NCBI GenBank assembly: GCA_037389465.1
Contig: JAZARR010000105.1
Location: 496,001-560,000 of the forward strand
Origin: Baylisascaris procyonis
Lineage: Eukaryota; Nematoda; Chromadorea; Rhabditida; Ascarididae
DNA length: 64,000 nucleotides
Reading direction: 5' to 3'
Shown: in pieces, positions 1 through 11,103 of the stretch
Layout: every line of letters starts with the position of its first letter
Numbering within the stretch: the stretch's first letter is position 1
The notes under the pieces: generated by a model
Seen by the model: only the letters and a program-made list of their open reading frames with translations
Database searches by the model: none
Told to the model about the DNA's origin: nothing
Position numbers and translations under genes: made by a program

Positions 1-65
1 CTAGTAGTGCCAATTATTAATCATTTTCACGTTTTCGGTCTCTCAATCGACTGTAGTTCCTATAA

Positions 66-3000
66 ATGCCCCTTCCAAAGCGTCAACTCTCTCCGGTGAA
101 CATCAGTTTACATCGTTTGCCTGCATCGGTGCAATCTGACGAATTGCAATGCGTCGCCAACGGTACACTCGCGAATTTGGTGCGTCAGTTGAGTTCGCTA
201 AGTAGACATGCTGAACACATCTTTGGTGAAATCTACCATGAGGTTGTCAAGCTTGATCATAAGACGAACACCCTCTCACAGCGTATTGAACGCCTCACGC
301 ATAAGGTCACTCAGTTGGATTGCACCCAGGAACAAGGTACGACTTGAGGCACTTCTTTCTACGTATTGTCGTTTCCACTGTTTTCCCCAGTTAAAAAAAA
401 AAAAACTCGAAAATATGTTCAGTGCCTTTCCGTCTCTTCCTCAAGGTTCTGCCTGAATCACTTGTAAAGGCTTATAATTTGTTCGATTAGCGCAAGAAGC
501 TTTCTTATTCACTGAGAAGTTAAGCCGAACTGTCCGAAACCTGGCGAATCGTAATAGGTCTTTTCACCTCACCCTGGTCTATTCATTATACATATTCGCA
601 TGAGATGTGGTCAGGATATCGGGGTAAATGATTCACAGGGGGCCAGTGAGCTGGCTCAATGCTGATGCGCTGAGCATCCGTTAGCTTTTTCGTTGAGTCA
701 TCGAATTCGTTCCTATCCTTTGCCTGTCCGTTCTGCCTCATTGAATGCCAACTACCGAATCATTGTTTTAAGTTCAGTAAGTTTCATTTGAAAAAGCATA
801 TATTTTTTCGACGACATAAATGCAGAAAATTTATCCTTCTTAAGTGAACTGAATGGAAAGATAATGGAGACAAGAAAGAGGTAAATTTAAGAAGGCGAAT
901 TAGGTTTTTCTTCGCATTTTGCTTTCTAATTTGAAATATGCGTTATGAAACTTAGACATTTGTGCAAATTTGATATAGTAATTATGAATCATGTGTATTT
1001 CAGTATCGTTGGAGGATTTACATATGCGAAAAGCATTCAAAAGCAGTTCACTTATCGATCAGCATACTCTAGATCGTCAGACATTGCCATCGGCACTTGC
1101 CGAATGCTATTCTACCTGTGATTCGCCACCAAACCTTGACGCACTCAATCCTTATAGGGATGACAAAAAAAGTGCCCTCAAGTAAGCGCTTCCATTCGCT
1201 GCTTTATGTTTGCTGATATCCCGGATTTGGCGTCATGATCCATGCCCACGCGGTTCTTATGGGACAGTTGTTTGTTATATTGGCCAATCGGTGATAGTGA
1301 CAGCTGCATCCGCTTTGAAGAACGAGTGGCTATTAAGGCCTCGTATATTCGAGATGCGTGTTTGCTTATCAGCGATGCTTTCTCCTTCGGTAACTCGACT
1401 GGTCCTTATGTTGAAAGATTTTCGTCTATCCATATGGACACATATTCTCTGACAGAGTGCAGAAGAAAGCAGTGAGTAATTGGAAAGTGCTGCCATTTAC
1501 TTCCATATTAAAACTTGCGGACTACAGAATTGAAGTTGTTGCTAGTTGTTAAATGGCGTGAAACATATTCATTTCTAACGTTTATTATAACTAAGAAAAA
1601 TAAATAATTTCTAATTCTTTATTGTTTATTCCACTTTCCCCAAAGCATTTCATTTAATATAAGTAATTTCCTTTATGTTCTCAGGATGGAATGCCCAATT
1701 TGCGAACAGATGCTTATGAGTTTTCAGATATTATACGGATCCGTCGTATTTTTTTGATCTTTGGCGTCAAGAAATGCTAAAAGATGTAGGAGATGGACGA
1801 CGAGCGAAGACAGTCAAATCGCCTACTGAAAATAAGAGCCCTCGGAAGAAACGAAGCAAACAACCAGGCCCAAATGATGCCCTACGTCAGGCACCTCTTA
1901 GCGCCAGGTTATCTTCAAATTTGAGAAGCACTATTCTGTTTTACTGGGAATTAAGTTTTAATTTGTACGCATTGGTTTCACTGTTTGTTTCAGTAATCGT
2001 TTATTCAATAGTGGTTAAGGTGTGGCCGAGTATGACGACGTTTTATGCGATATCCTTTGAAGGCATATGTAGACTAACCTATATGCAGCCATTTTAGCCG
2101 TCTGTGTCTTGCGTGCATTTCTCCCTAACTAATTAGGGTCACTGTGGAAAGGGGTGGGGGATCGCATAAATCTGCTCTCAGGATAGTTACGAGTTACGAA
2201 TCTTTCTTTCTAGCTGAGATAATATTTGTTGATTTATTCTGCAGTAGTATGTTTCCACTCACCGCCCTAGATAGGGTTCTGTTGTAGTCCAAAGTAAAAG
2301 GTGATACCACGGTTCTTAGGCCGCCTTATTATTTCCTCTCATCGAATAGATAAGGTGATAAGCGCCCATATTAAATGAAATAGTTTTGCACTATGATCAA
2401 TGCTTTTCAACGTGTCCGAAACTTTTGTCATTTGGGTGGAAGGGGGTGGCTGTATGTTTTTAGCAGCACCAATAGACAGATGTGATTGAACAATTCTTTA
2501 AAATTACGATTGCTAGATCTATTTATTCGAAAGTGCTAAATGCAGGATCATTATGCAGATACATAGCAGCAACGCAACAACGTCCCAGCGATATAATGCA
2601 CTTCCCGGCTGAATATCAAGCACCGCAGATCGTAAGAATGGAGCAAATACAAGCGCCGGTAGGCATGAGTGTACCAACGAGCAACGGTTACACAGCATCA
2701 TCCACTGCAGCCCCTGCATCGATCAACTTACCCTCACCCATTCCAGAAGTAATTTGCTTTCTTATATGTATTTGACCAGGATGTAAACAATCCCACCACT
2801 CAAGCATCTTCTGATTAAGGTGGATTTTAAAATGGCAACAAATTATCATTGGCTTATCCAGCTGTCTGTAAAAGGCTTTTCTTTGTTTGGTGAATGCTAC
2901 TTTTCAGGCCGATGGGATTGTTAATTTTGAAGCGTAATCTAATTTATGACTATTTAAACTTGAATGAGCTCTTTACTCATTGCACCATACCTTTACCATG

Positions 3001-4043
3001 ATTGAGAACATTTTTTGGCTCTTTTTATTTATTTATTTATTTTAACGCCCACAGGTGGGAAAACATACGAAAATATGTGAGCATAAGCAGCAAGAATGAA
3101 CATAACGTTCATAAGGCTACATCAAGGCGGATAAACATTCAATATGTAAGAGTAGTAGTAGTATATAGGTCGAAACGGCTTACGCGCAGTTTAAAAGCTG
3201 AATGAGTGAAGGCACTAACAGTATCGATGGGAAATAGATTCCAGACTCGTACGGCGTGAAACTGGAAATTATGCAGAACGCTGTTTGTACCGCAACATAC
3301 TTTGGTGAGCTGAAACTGATGTGCACGTTGACTATGAGGAGGGGCAAACTGAATTAGATCAAAATTATCTACGTCAATATGTTTAAGTCATCTAAAATGT
3401 TTGAGGAGACGCTGAACGTGATTCCGCCATCGAAATCTGTGAGCCATCAACTGGCGCACCTTGAGCTTGATGACGACCCGCTTATGGACGACGATGACTT
3501 GCCACCACCTCCACCTCCATTAATGCACACATCCTTGGTATGCCAGATGCCAACGCCACCAGCAATGCAGTTTTTGCCTCCATCGGAAGAGTCTGTTGCA
3601 CCTCCACCCCCTCCACCACCTCCACCACCAGTGCCTCCATCAGCGTCACAAAACGCTGTGGCTAGTTCTTTCGCCAATGCAACTGCTACAGACGAAGCCA
3701 AAGCAAAAAAGCCGTCTCTGGAGCAGACGACCAGATCGAATCTTCTTGCAGAAATTCAGTCGGGCATTAAGTTGAAGCAGGTGAGTCAGTTTAAGAGAAT
3801 TGAAGCGGTATCCATTGCTTTAATCTTGTGACGGTAAAATACTTTCATTGACCATTTTATCAAAAATCATTAGGTGCTGCTAATCGAGTGCTTTAGGTGG
3901 AACGCAAGGAGCAAGCTGCCAAGGAGAAAGCGGCCGCAGAGGCGAATGATGTAGCTGCTATTCTGAGAAGGCGTATGGAGCACGTAATGGGCAATTCGGA
4001 CAGCAACAGCGACTCGAACTCGGATGATGACGAGTGGGACTGA
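66..4043 (+). CDS. wve-1: WAVE/SCAR actin nucleation-promoting factor, complete, 6 exons
   Basis: Exons read as 66-336, 1004-1181, 1728-1907, 2559-2748, 3388-3780 and 3897-4043; phases agree at every junction and give 452 aa, close to the family's usual length. Start: ATG at 66 begins MPLPKR, like metazoan WAVE (MPLVKR), with an in-frame TAA directly before it at 63-65. The N-terminal WAVE homology domain (about 1-180) includes the heptad region in exon 1, LNPYRDD in exon 2 and YYTDPSYFFDLW across the exon 2/3 join. Proline runs lie at about 312-317 and 345-357. The VCA output region is complete: WH2 (LLAEIQSGIKLKQV, about 391-405), central helix (NDVAAILRRRMEHV, 421-434) and acidic end DDDEWD (447-452). 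WAVE binds Abi/Nap/Sra/Brick in the cytosol and activates Arp2/3 downstream of Rac. FPPS follows on the same strand. The family assignment is certain; the exact intron edges are inferred. Confidence 0.95.
3388..3780 (+). other. WAVE exon 5: acidic/proline-rich linker plus WH2
   Basis: The longest exon of the WAVE gene, 131 codons, phase 0 at both ends, between acceptor GTTTAAG (381-387 of the 3-kb block) and donor GTGAGT. It holds an Asp-rich patch, two proline runs (profilin/SH3 ligand type) and the WH2 motif, which continues over the junction into the last exon. The antisense strand has a glycine-rich open frame here that is only the shadow of the proline codons. Confidence 0.85.
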
Positions 4044-5812
4044 AGGTCGAGGCGCTGCAGCTTCATTCCACTTCTCTGGATGCCTTCCACTCTCTTCCAC
4101 ATCTCTCAGTTTATTTGGCAGCTTCCTTCCTAGCGCCGTTAATAACTGTTTTTCTTTCCTGAAATCTTCTTACTAACTTCATTTATACTTACTTTCTAAT
4201 ATTTTTATAGTTTGGTAGGGCGGAAATATTTTTTTTTATCTCGCGTTGTAAAGGTTTCAATAGTTTTTGAGGAAATATTTGAAGTGGCAGTCAGACTAGT
4301 TTCCAACTGAACATTCAGGCAATAAATATGCAAAAGGTAGTTGGTAAGGGATGGGATGTTATGTGTACTATTTGTGCTCGCGCATCTATGTGCCCTTAAG
4401 GTGGTCGAAAGGATGTGATCAATGGATTCATTGGATATGCAACATTCGCAGCTCTTCTGCACTGTGTATAAGTTGCTACGCCTCTATTCATGTTCTGCTT
4501 TAAGCTATTATAAGTGAATAATAATGTGGTTCGATGAAGAACGGTTTTGGGAATAAATGTTTCATTGAATCGAATATCTCACCTATTCGCCATATGATAG
4601 TGGTGCTGAAGATATTAATTATCATGCACTGCTTTATTTGCTTCATTAGAGTGGGGCGGATATTTATTGCTGAACGCTCTCCTCTCTCGTGTCTTCAATT
4701 TTCCTCGAGTATTCTCTGCGTTTATTGCACTTGTTTTGCACATTATTTTAAGAGCACAATAAAGGATAATCGTCTATATGATATCACAATTCAATCCTAT
4801 GGTTTATACCTCGCAGTTACTTCACGTGCGTAATGCGATTACTTATAAATTATTGCCATCCGGATGCTCATCGCTGCCGGATTTTCAGCTTTTTCTTGTT
4901 TATTTCTCGAATCGAATGGCAAATGGGATACGGCCCATAAATCGGGTTATCGGGTTGTACCTTGATAGGATACCAATATTATGTACAATGCTACGAGTAT
5001 GAACTAAATTGTAGTCTTACGTGGATTCTAAAAGGTATTGCATTGCCGCCTTTATATATGATCCATGAATGTGGAGTTATACTGTCAAAAATATTGTGTT
5101 GGTTGTGGCGACTTACGAATGCACATTAACTCATCTCGGATTTATGACGATCTTTTTAGTAATAGGTGTGCAGATCCTGAACATTACGTAACGGCGTATA
5201 AATTAACTTGTGTAGGTACCACTTAGGTGTCAGTATAGTCTCCCCTTCCCCACTTCATATGCAGCGCTCATTATTTAATTGCAAAGCAATTAGCTGCAAG
5301 TTTCTAGGACTTACAGTATCGGATATGCAGCAATGAGATTGTACGTAGACGTTGAAGAAGACAACAACGTTTTCAAGTGCTTCGTTGCCTTTCCATTCAG
5401 ATGAGCAGTAAAGTCAACGATGCGTTTAAATAGAACTAACCTACCGCATATCAAATATTAAGCTGCATGATTTGTCAAAGAAGTATATCAAATGTGTTGT
5501 AAATGTTGCTATAAATTTTGAACGAACATTTAAATATACGATGGATGGGAATTATTCTAATGCCGATTTGTCGAGCCGTATTTTTAGCTGAATGTATTCG
5601 TGATAAAACCATAACGAGATGGAGATATTGATTTGGTAAAACGTGAGGTGGGGTAGCAGCTTTTTAGGGTTCGGTGCTTTCCCGAAATGGATAGACTTTC
5701 GAGGTGATTCATTAAGATGAAGGAATTATGAACGAGAAAGTAGGCTCTATGATGAACAGTGAAATTATTTTTGTTCTGGCTAGCAAATGTGATCGGGTTT
5801 GAATCGTTTTAG
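4044..5812. other. Spacer between WAVE and FPPS (3' UTR plus intergenic)
   Basis: No supportable exon in about 1.77 kb. AATAAA at 4321-4326 is about 280 nt past the WAVE stop and is a reasonable poly(A) signal; further AATAAA copies lie near 4553 and 4757. Short open frames on both strands have no recognisable protein. Too long for a tight SL2-type operon gap of about 100 nt. Confidence 0.5.
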
Positions 5813-5847
5813 CCGACAAGAAAGTACCAATTCAAGGAAGATATCGA
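5807..5847 (+). promoter_or_regulatory. Possible trans-splice acceptor of FPPS
   Basis: CGTTTTAG ends at 5812 and the first in-frame ATG follows 34 nt later. No upstream exon that looks like an FPPS N-terminus was found, so this acceptor may receive a spliced leader. An ordinary cis intron cannot be excluded because the frame is open from the acceptor. Confidence 0.4.
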
Positions 5848-8800
5848 TGAGCCGAGAATTGATGTTGAGTTGTTTGAGTGCAATTAAGAAATCAATATGT
5901 CGATCTCTATGCGTTACGCTTGCTGGTGACAATGCTATATATTGTGCGAATAGAATAGATAAGGTTTGTTATATTCAATTTACAACTATAATGCTGTTGA
6001 AATCATCCTTAAGGTTGTTTCATCTCAGTTTTAGTTGATTTATTTCAATATTCATTTTTTTTTTAAAGGAAATGGTCAAGAAAACATTGAGGAAATTTTA
6101 GATATTTAATAACTTAGACGATTTCTGTCCACTTGTTCTTTTTTTTTAGAGAGCTTTTCCTTTACTTTTATTCTCCAAATCGATTGTCGGTATTCTTTGG
6201 TTGTGAAGACGGCAATTTAGAAAATGTAAGGTAATGGGTTTTTGAACTTTTGAGATGATTTAGCTACTGAGGGAAGTTGTGCTTTTAGTTGTTCGAACAT
6301 ACGGTGATCGGTGGGAAGTGTGTGAGGAGTCGTTTATTGGTGGCTGCCTATAACGCATTGGACAGACATGCGACACGTGAACGTATTCAACAAGTGGCCA
6401 CTGTTGGAGCCTGTCTTGAAATTCTACAGGCATTTTTCCTCATTTTTGATGATGTGATGGATAGGAGCACAACAAGACGTGGCAAACCTTGCTGGCATAC
6501 GATGGTGAGTGTTTCACTCACCTCGGTTGGTAGGTAAGCATAACTGCGGAAAGACTTCGAATCGGAAACTGAGAACCTGTTACCTGGAGGGATTTTATCT
6601 GCCGTAATTGTTTGTTCTTTCGATAGTTGTTAAGGTGTTTGATCACTGGACAATTGCGGAGGTAAGCAAAAAAAATGAGTGCTTTTCGCTTATAATGTCA
6701 TTCATTAAAGCAGAACCGACCAATTCATTGTCGGTTTACTAACCAAAGAGGATAACAGGTTGCCTGTTTTCCACATCCCGGGGGGGAGGGGGAGGGGAGG
6801 GCAGGGTGGGAGGAAGATGAAGAATCAATTGAACAAGTTATGTTGATCCTATTTTCAAACGGACTTCTCACTGTGAATAGATAATTTTGCTTTGTTTGAA
6901 TAGATTTTTGTGTTTTTTCTTTGGTTTTCTAATTGTCCCAATGGTTGATTGTATTTTCGATGGTATTTGAACTCGTTTTTGCTCATCTTTTTCTTGTGAG
7001 AGGGTAATTATTTATAACTAAAAGAAGTTCTAGCAATCTGCAGTTTTGAAGTCAGGGAAGGGGGGGAATGAGAATCTGATGTTGAGATGGAATCTCTCAT
7101 AAGTGTTCGTTGGTACCATCGAAACAAGTCACTACAAAAAGAAATCTCGGAAATTTTAGAAGCGCACCACTTAGGAGTATATAACAGTGGATAATTTTTT
7201 AATTGCCGAATACGTACAACGAATCCAGCCAGGTGTTGGTTTGAATGCGATAAACGATGGCCTATTGTTGGATTCTGTGATCAATGAGGTGTTGAGCGAT
7301 GTGCTGAAGAACGATCCAAACAAGGATATCGTCAGCAGTATCTTCGTACGCGTAAGCTTTTCGCTTTGAGTTTGAGGCTTCGTTGTGAGGGTATTAGGAT
7401 CGTCGTGTACCTTCCAAAGAAACTATTACAGAATATCACTATTCGCATTCGATTGTTTTGGGCATCGAAAGGTGAGGCAGCTTTTCATAATTCTTTACGC
7501 AAATGACAGATTTTTCAGTCTACGTGTTTATGAGAATTCGTTGATCATTACGAACGTTATGATGACCCTGACGAGTTGCGTAGGCTATTTTTGATTATTG
7601 TTTTGTCGACTTGGTTATTTCCTCACATACTTTAATGCTGTTTCTATATCAGCTATAAAACATGTGTTTTTGAATTTAACTGTTATTTAAGGCAAAGCAA
7701 ATGACCATAATTGGGCAGATGCTGGATAATAGCACGTTTGGCTTGAAGGATTGCACGTGGGAAAGGCAAGGGCTTTATTACATGGATATTACTCTCGCTT
7801 TTTAATGTAAGTAGTCAGTGTTACTTCTAAAAAGAAGTATTAAGATAAAGGAGGAGATTTAATCCTCTAGTTGTTGGTTGTCCAAGATGCGTTTAAACTG
7901 TGTGGCTAATTTGGCCTACAACATTGGATAGGCTCCGGAATTGAATTAGTGTTTGATTCTTGGTGAAAAATGTTTCGAGCGCGGTTCTTTACTTTAACCC
8001 AAGTAGTTCGAAAGAACTGAAGTGTGGAGCCAAGGTGGTTCCGTATTTCGATTCTTTATTCGTAAAGGTAGGGTGCCGAAGGATGCTTGGAAATTTTTCC
8101 ACAAGAGGCGAAAACCAGAAGTACGGCACGTAATGCTTTTGCTACCTTTTTTCTCTTTTTCAACTGTTTAAACTGTCTTCTGTCTGTAAGCTGCCTGAGT
8201 CTCGGGATGGCGATCGTTTTCTCTTATTTCCCGTCACTTTGACTGTGTGTGCCCTCGTTTCGACACTTTCTGCATAGCGTTTACTTAAGGTCAATAAAAT
8301 TGTTGTTGTTATTTTTTTAGAGAGATCGTTGTTCGAGATGAGCAGTGTTTAAATAATCGTACGATGTCCTAAAATTGTTAAAGACGTGTTTTGTTTTGTG
8401 TTGATTTAGAAGGCTTGACGTTTCATTGTTTCATCGTTGAGCATTCAGATACGGCGACATCGTGACTCACAAAACAAGTTACTATACGTGTTTTGCACCG
8501 CTTCGAATAGCGATGTTGCTCGCCGATCGCTTAATGTACGCTGACGAAACCGAAAGGATCGCATTTAAATTGGGCTATTTGTTTCAAGCACAAGTAATGA
8601 TTATTTATTTATCTCATTCATTGAATTTTTCTTTTCACTTCTTTGTTGCATAATTAAAACGTCACTTAGGCGTCTGTTGGATTGGCTTGATCGATGAAGT
8701 AATTTTGTTGTTGAGGAAGAAATGTGAAAAGCTTATTTCCCTGTTCATTTATTAAGTTCACTCTGTTAACGAGTAAATATTTTAGAAATTAGTTATATGA

Positions 8801-10547
8801 AAGGATTAAAAATATGGTATATTGCATCGAGTGATTAGTTGATTTACTTTTTGATAGATTAGATTACTTTTTTTCAATACTTTTTTTGACTTTTATATTC
8901 CTCATAATTTTATGAAAGATAATCGATAGAATAATTTCCAGGATGACTTCTTGGATTGTTTCGGTGATCCACTCATAACGGGCAAAGTCGGAACCGATCT
9001 ACGTGAAGGCAAATGCACTTGGGTAACATGTAAAGCGGCCGAAAGGCTCCAACATCAACCACAGTACACTGCGATGTTTGAGGTGAGACCTCATCAACAC
9101 TCCTTTTATAATCTCACATCTATGATTGAATTTGCATGAGATTTTCTATTGCAGATTCCTTGAGTGCCATTTGCGCCAAATATGTTGGTGATTCGGCGTG
9201 CTGACTGATTAATTATTTCCTTTCTATTTGAAAGAACCATTTCATTATATTAATTGAGCGACTGTTTTATTTGTTCGTTCAGATAGTTGTTCCTTTCTGG
9301 AGGTGTTTCTACATCATCCGGAGATTTGACACAGAGTTTTGACTCAAATGAGTTTTCGCGAATCAGCAAAAACAAAGCAGTAAGGCCAACTCGATAGGAT
9401 TTATCTCACCTTTTAATGACCGGCGAGTCTTATTAGATGGAAGTGGAATGTATAGTTTTTAGCATTTGGACTTATGTGTAGTGATGAATTGCTTCATCGG
9501 TTCATTTCATTGACGTTTTATTGCGTCGCATTGTTTAGCCATTAGTTTCGTCACTTTTCATGCCGTCATTAACGGTTCGGATCGATGCCATTCAAAGACC
9601 CTTCAATGCCGATCCTTTTAATGTACATATGCACTTGCGCTGACACTTTGAGAGAGCTTTATTCGGATGCAAAAAGGAGTGGAGGATTCATCGCCTTCCA
9701 GTAACTTTTAGATGCAGTTGTTGTGTTTTTGCGCATATTTCAAACTTTGCTGATTTAAGATGTGAATGGGCCACCCACAGCGTCTTTTTTAGGTTGATTT
9801 TTTGTGGTGCGCTCAGTTCTGCCTAAGTTCGATTGCCAAAAAGGGAGGACCATGTTTGCGGATATAAAACTACTTCATGTCCGTTTCGCTGCTAAGTTGT
9901 TCTGGTATCGCGTAAAGCGCATTGCATATGCGTATTCCTGCACAATTTTTGACAGCATCTCGGGAATAGGGGATGACTTAAAGGCGAGACTGCGCACTTA
10001 TGCATTTCGGGTGCCTAATGAAAGGGAAGACAAGGAATGCAGCAAAATTGAGTGGATGGAAGGGGAAATGCGGACAGTGGCCAATGAGAAGGGATGGGGT
10101 TCGCAGTGTGAGATGGAAATATGAATAGATGACTGAGGAGGCAAAATTAGAGAAAACGGAAGTGGAATTACGAGGCATGATTAAGCCAAAATTATAAAAT
10201 AGGTGTAGAATTTAGCCACCTGAGTACAACGAAAGAATCTATAAGACGTCCACGTTTAAAATGGTTCAATGAAAAGTTTGCAAACAGATAAGTAAAGGGG
10301 CAGTTGATGCTTAGGTATTATAAAGAGCCTGACAGAAGCATTTCAGGAAAACTTTGGTCGTGGGTCAGACGAGAGCGAGATGACGCTGAAAAAATTACTG
10401 GGGGAATTGCGTGTGGAAGAGGAGTTCTGTCGATTCGAGTCAGAGTATTCGCGAATCTTAGTTGATGATATCGAATGCTTTAAACCTATCGATCTCAGGA
10501 ACGTCCTTCGTCTTTCATTGAGCGAACTCTTCAACCGTAGAAAGTAA
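5847..10547 (+). CDS. fdps-1: Farnesyl diphosphate synthase, 7 exons
   Basis: Makes farnesyl-PP (C15) from IPP and DMAPP/GPP; in nematodes this feeds dolichol, ubiquinone and protein prenylation, not sterols. Exons: 5847-5963, 6289-6504, 7229-7351, 7692-7765, 8449-8593, 8942-9082 and 10347-10547, all phase-consistent, about 338 aa. The N-terminal GGK motif is at the start of exon 2. The first Asp-rich motif DDVMD is at about 93-97, preceded by Phe-Phe (88-89), the chain-length position expected of an FPP rather than GGPP synthase, and followed by RRGKPCW. The second motif DDFLD opens exon 6 (226-230), after FQAQ at the end of exon 5. The last exon reads ENFG...FNRRK-stop, like the usual NYG...KRRK end; it lacks an in-frame early ATG and is easily missed. 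The exon 4/5 intron uses GC-AG. The first exon is the least certain: it follows acceptor TTTTAG (ends 5812), so ATG 5847 may follow trans-splicing, or an upstream exon may exist. Confidence 0.93.
7766..8448 (+). other. Non-canonical GC-AG intron in FPPS
   Basis: Exon 4 ends GAA-AG at 7765, followed by GCAAGG; exon 5 starts after ATTCAG at 8448. The join gives an Arg codon and the sequence [18 protein letters not shown], which matches the conserved FPPS stretch around E-[KR]-RY..IV.[YH]KT. The nearest GT (CAC-GTGGGA) would delete the conserved W-E-R. Confidence 0.75.
8010..8325 (+). repeat. Possible retroposon tail inside FPPS intron
   Basis: A stretch less AT-rich than its surroundings ends in GTCAATAAAATTG followed by repeated TTG triplets, resembling the simple-repeat tails of SINE/RTE-type retroposons. 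No coding domain and no target-site duplication could be shown. Confidence 0.25.
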
Positions 10548-11072
10548 TTATCCCTAGCCACTTCTGTATGTAAGTGGATCAAGAAGCATGGTATTACACT
10601 TTGCGGTTATTGGATGCCAGTTAATGCTGCAGTGTTTTGATCGGTCAGCTTTTGGTAGCGCTGGGTTCTTTGATAGTTCTTTCATGACAACAGAAATATG
10701 ATCGCTATATCAGAAATTTTTGACTGAGAAAGTTTTTGTGTCATAGTTTAGGTTCCTTCAATAAGGTTTTTTTCCACGTCCTTCTGAAGTTATTTTATTT
10801 TGCACTTGACGCCAAAATGTTTAGACGCGTCTAATAAGGATATGATTAAAGAGCAAAATGCGCTTGATATGTGGTGTTCATGGTCTAATTACGTTTTTAT
10901 GTGAATGTAACAGAAACCGATCTAATATCCACCAAAATCTCGAAAAATTAACCAATATAACAACAAAGCTGTGTGCCATAACAAAGTGAAAAAGGTACGG
11001 AGAAAGCCAGCACCGAACACTGTACACTCATTCAAAACAACAAGTGGGGTATGTAGAGGCCGACATCGACGC
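10548..11072. other. Convergent 3' ends of FPPS (+) and ERGIC-53 (-)
   Basis: The two genes end tail to tail 525 bp apart. A minus-strand AATAAA (TTTATT at 10794-10799) lies about 275 nt past the ERGIC-53 stop and would put that 3' end about 250 bp from the FPPS stop. A plus-strand open frame at 10971-11285 with hydrophobic residues is antisense to the last ERGIC-53 exon and is not supported. Confidence 0.5.
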
Positions 11073-11103
11073 CTAGTAGAACTTCGCCTTGTCGGGCCTT
11101 CCT
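11073..11103 (-). other. 31-bp terminal exon of ERGIC-53 encoding the sorting tail
   Basis: After the TM exon, AA|GTATGC (exon end 11482) joins acceptor CTCATTTCAG and a 31-bp exon in phase 2, giving the cytoplasmic tail KGRPDKAKFY-stop. K-A-K-F-Y fits the KxKxx COPI retrieval signal and keeps an aromatic C-terminus for COPII export, comparable to KKFF in vertebrates. If the intron is not removed, the protein ends KYASYLSF at 11457, which has no dilysine. Confidence 0.8.

Noticed and set aside
1210..1496. Open frames on both strands between WAVE exons 2 and 3
   Set aside because: The WAVE protein aligns without any insertion here, and exons 2 and 3 join in phase, so this is intron.
3447..3701. 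Minus-strand Gly-rich open frame
   Set aside because: Antisense shadow of the proline-rich exon of WAVE.
9804..10124. Long plus-strand open frame between FPPS exons 6 and 7
   Set aside because: FPPS continues directly from MFE to ENFG across this interval; the frame has no similarity to the enzyme.
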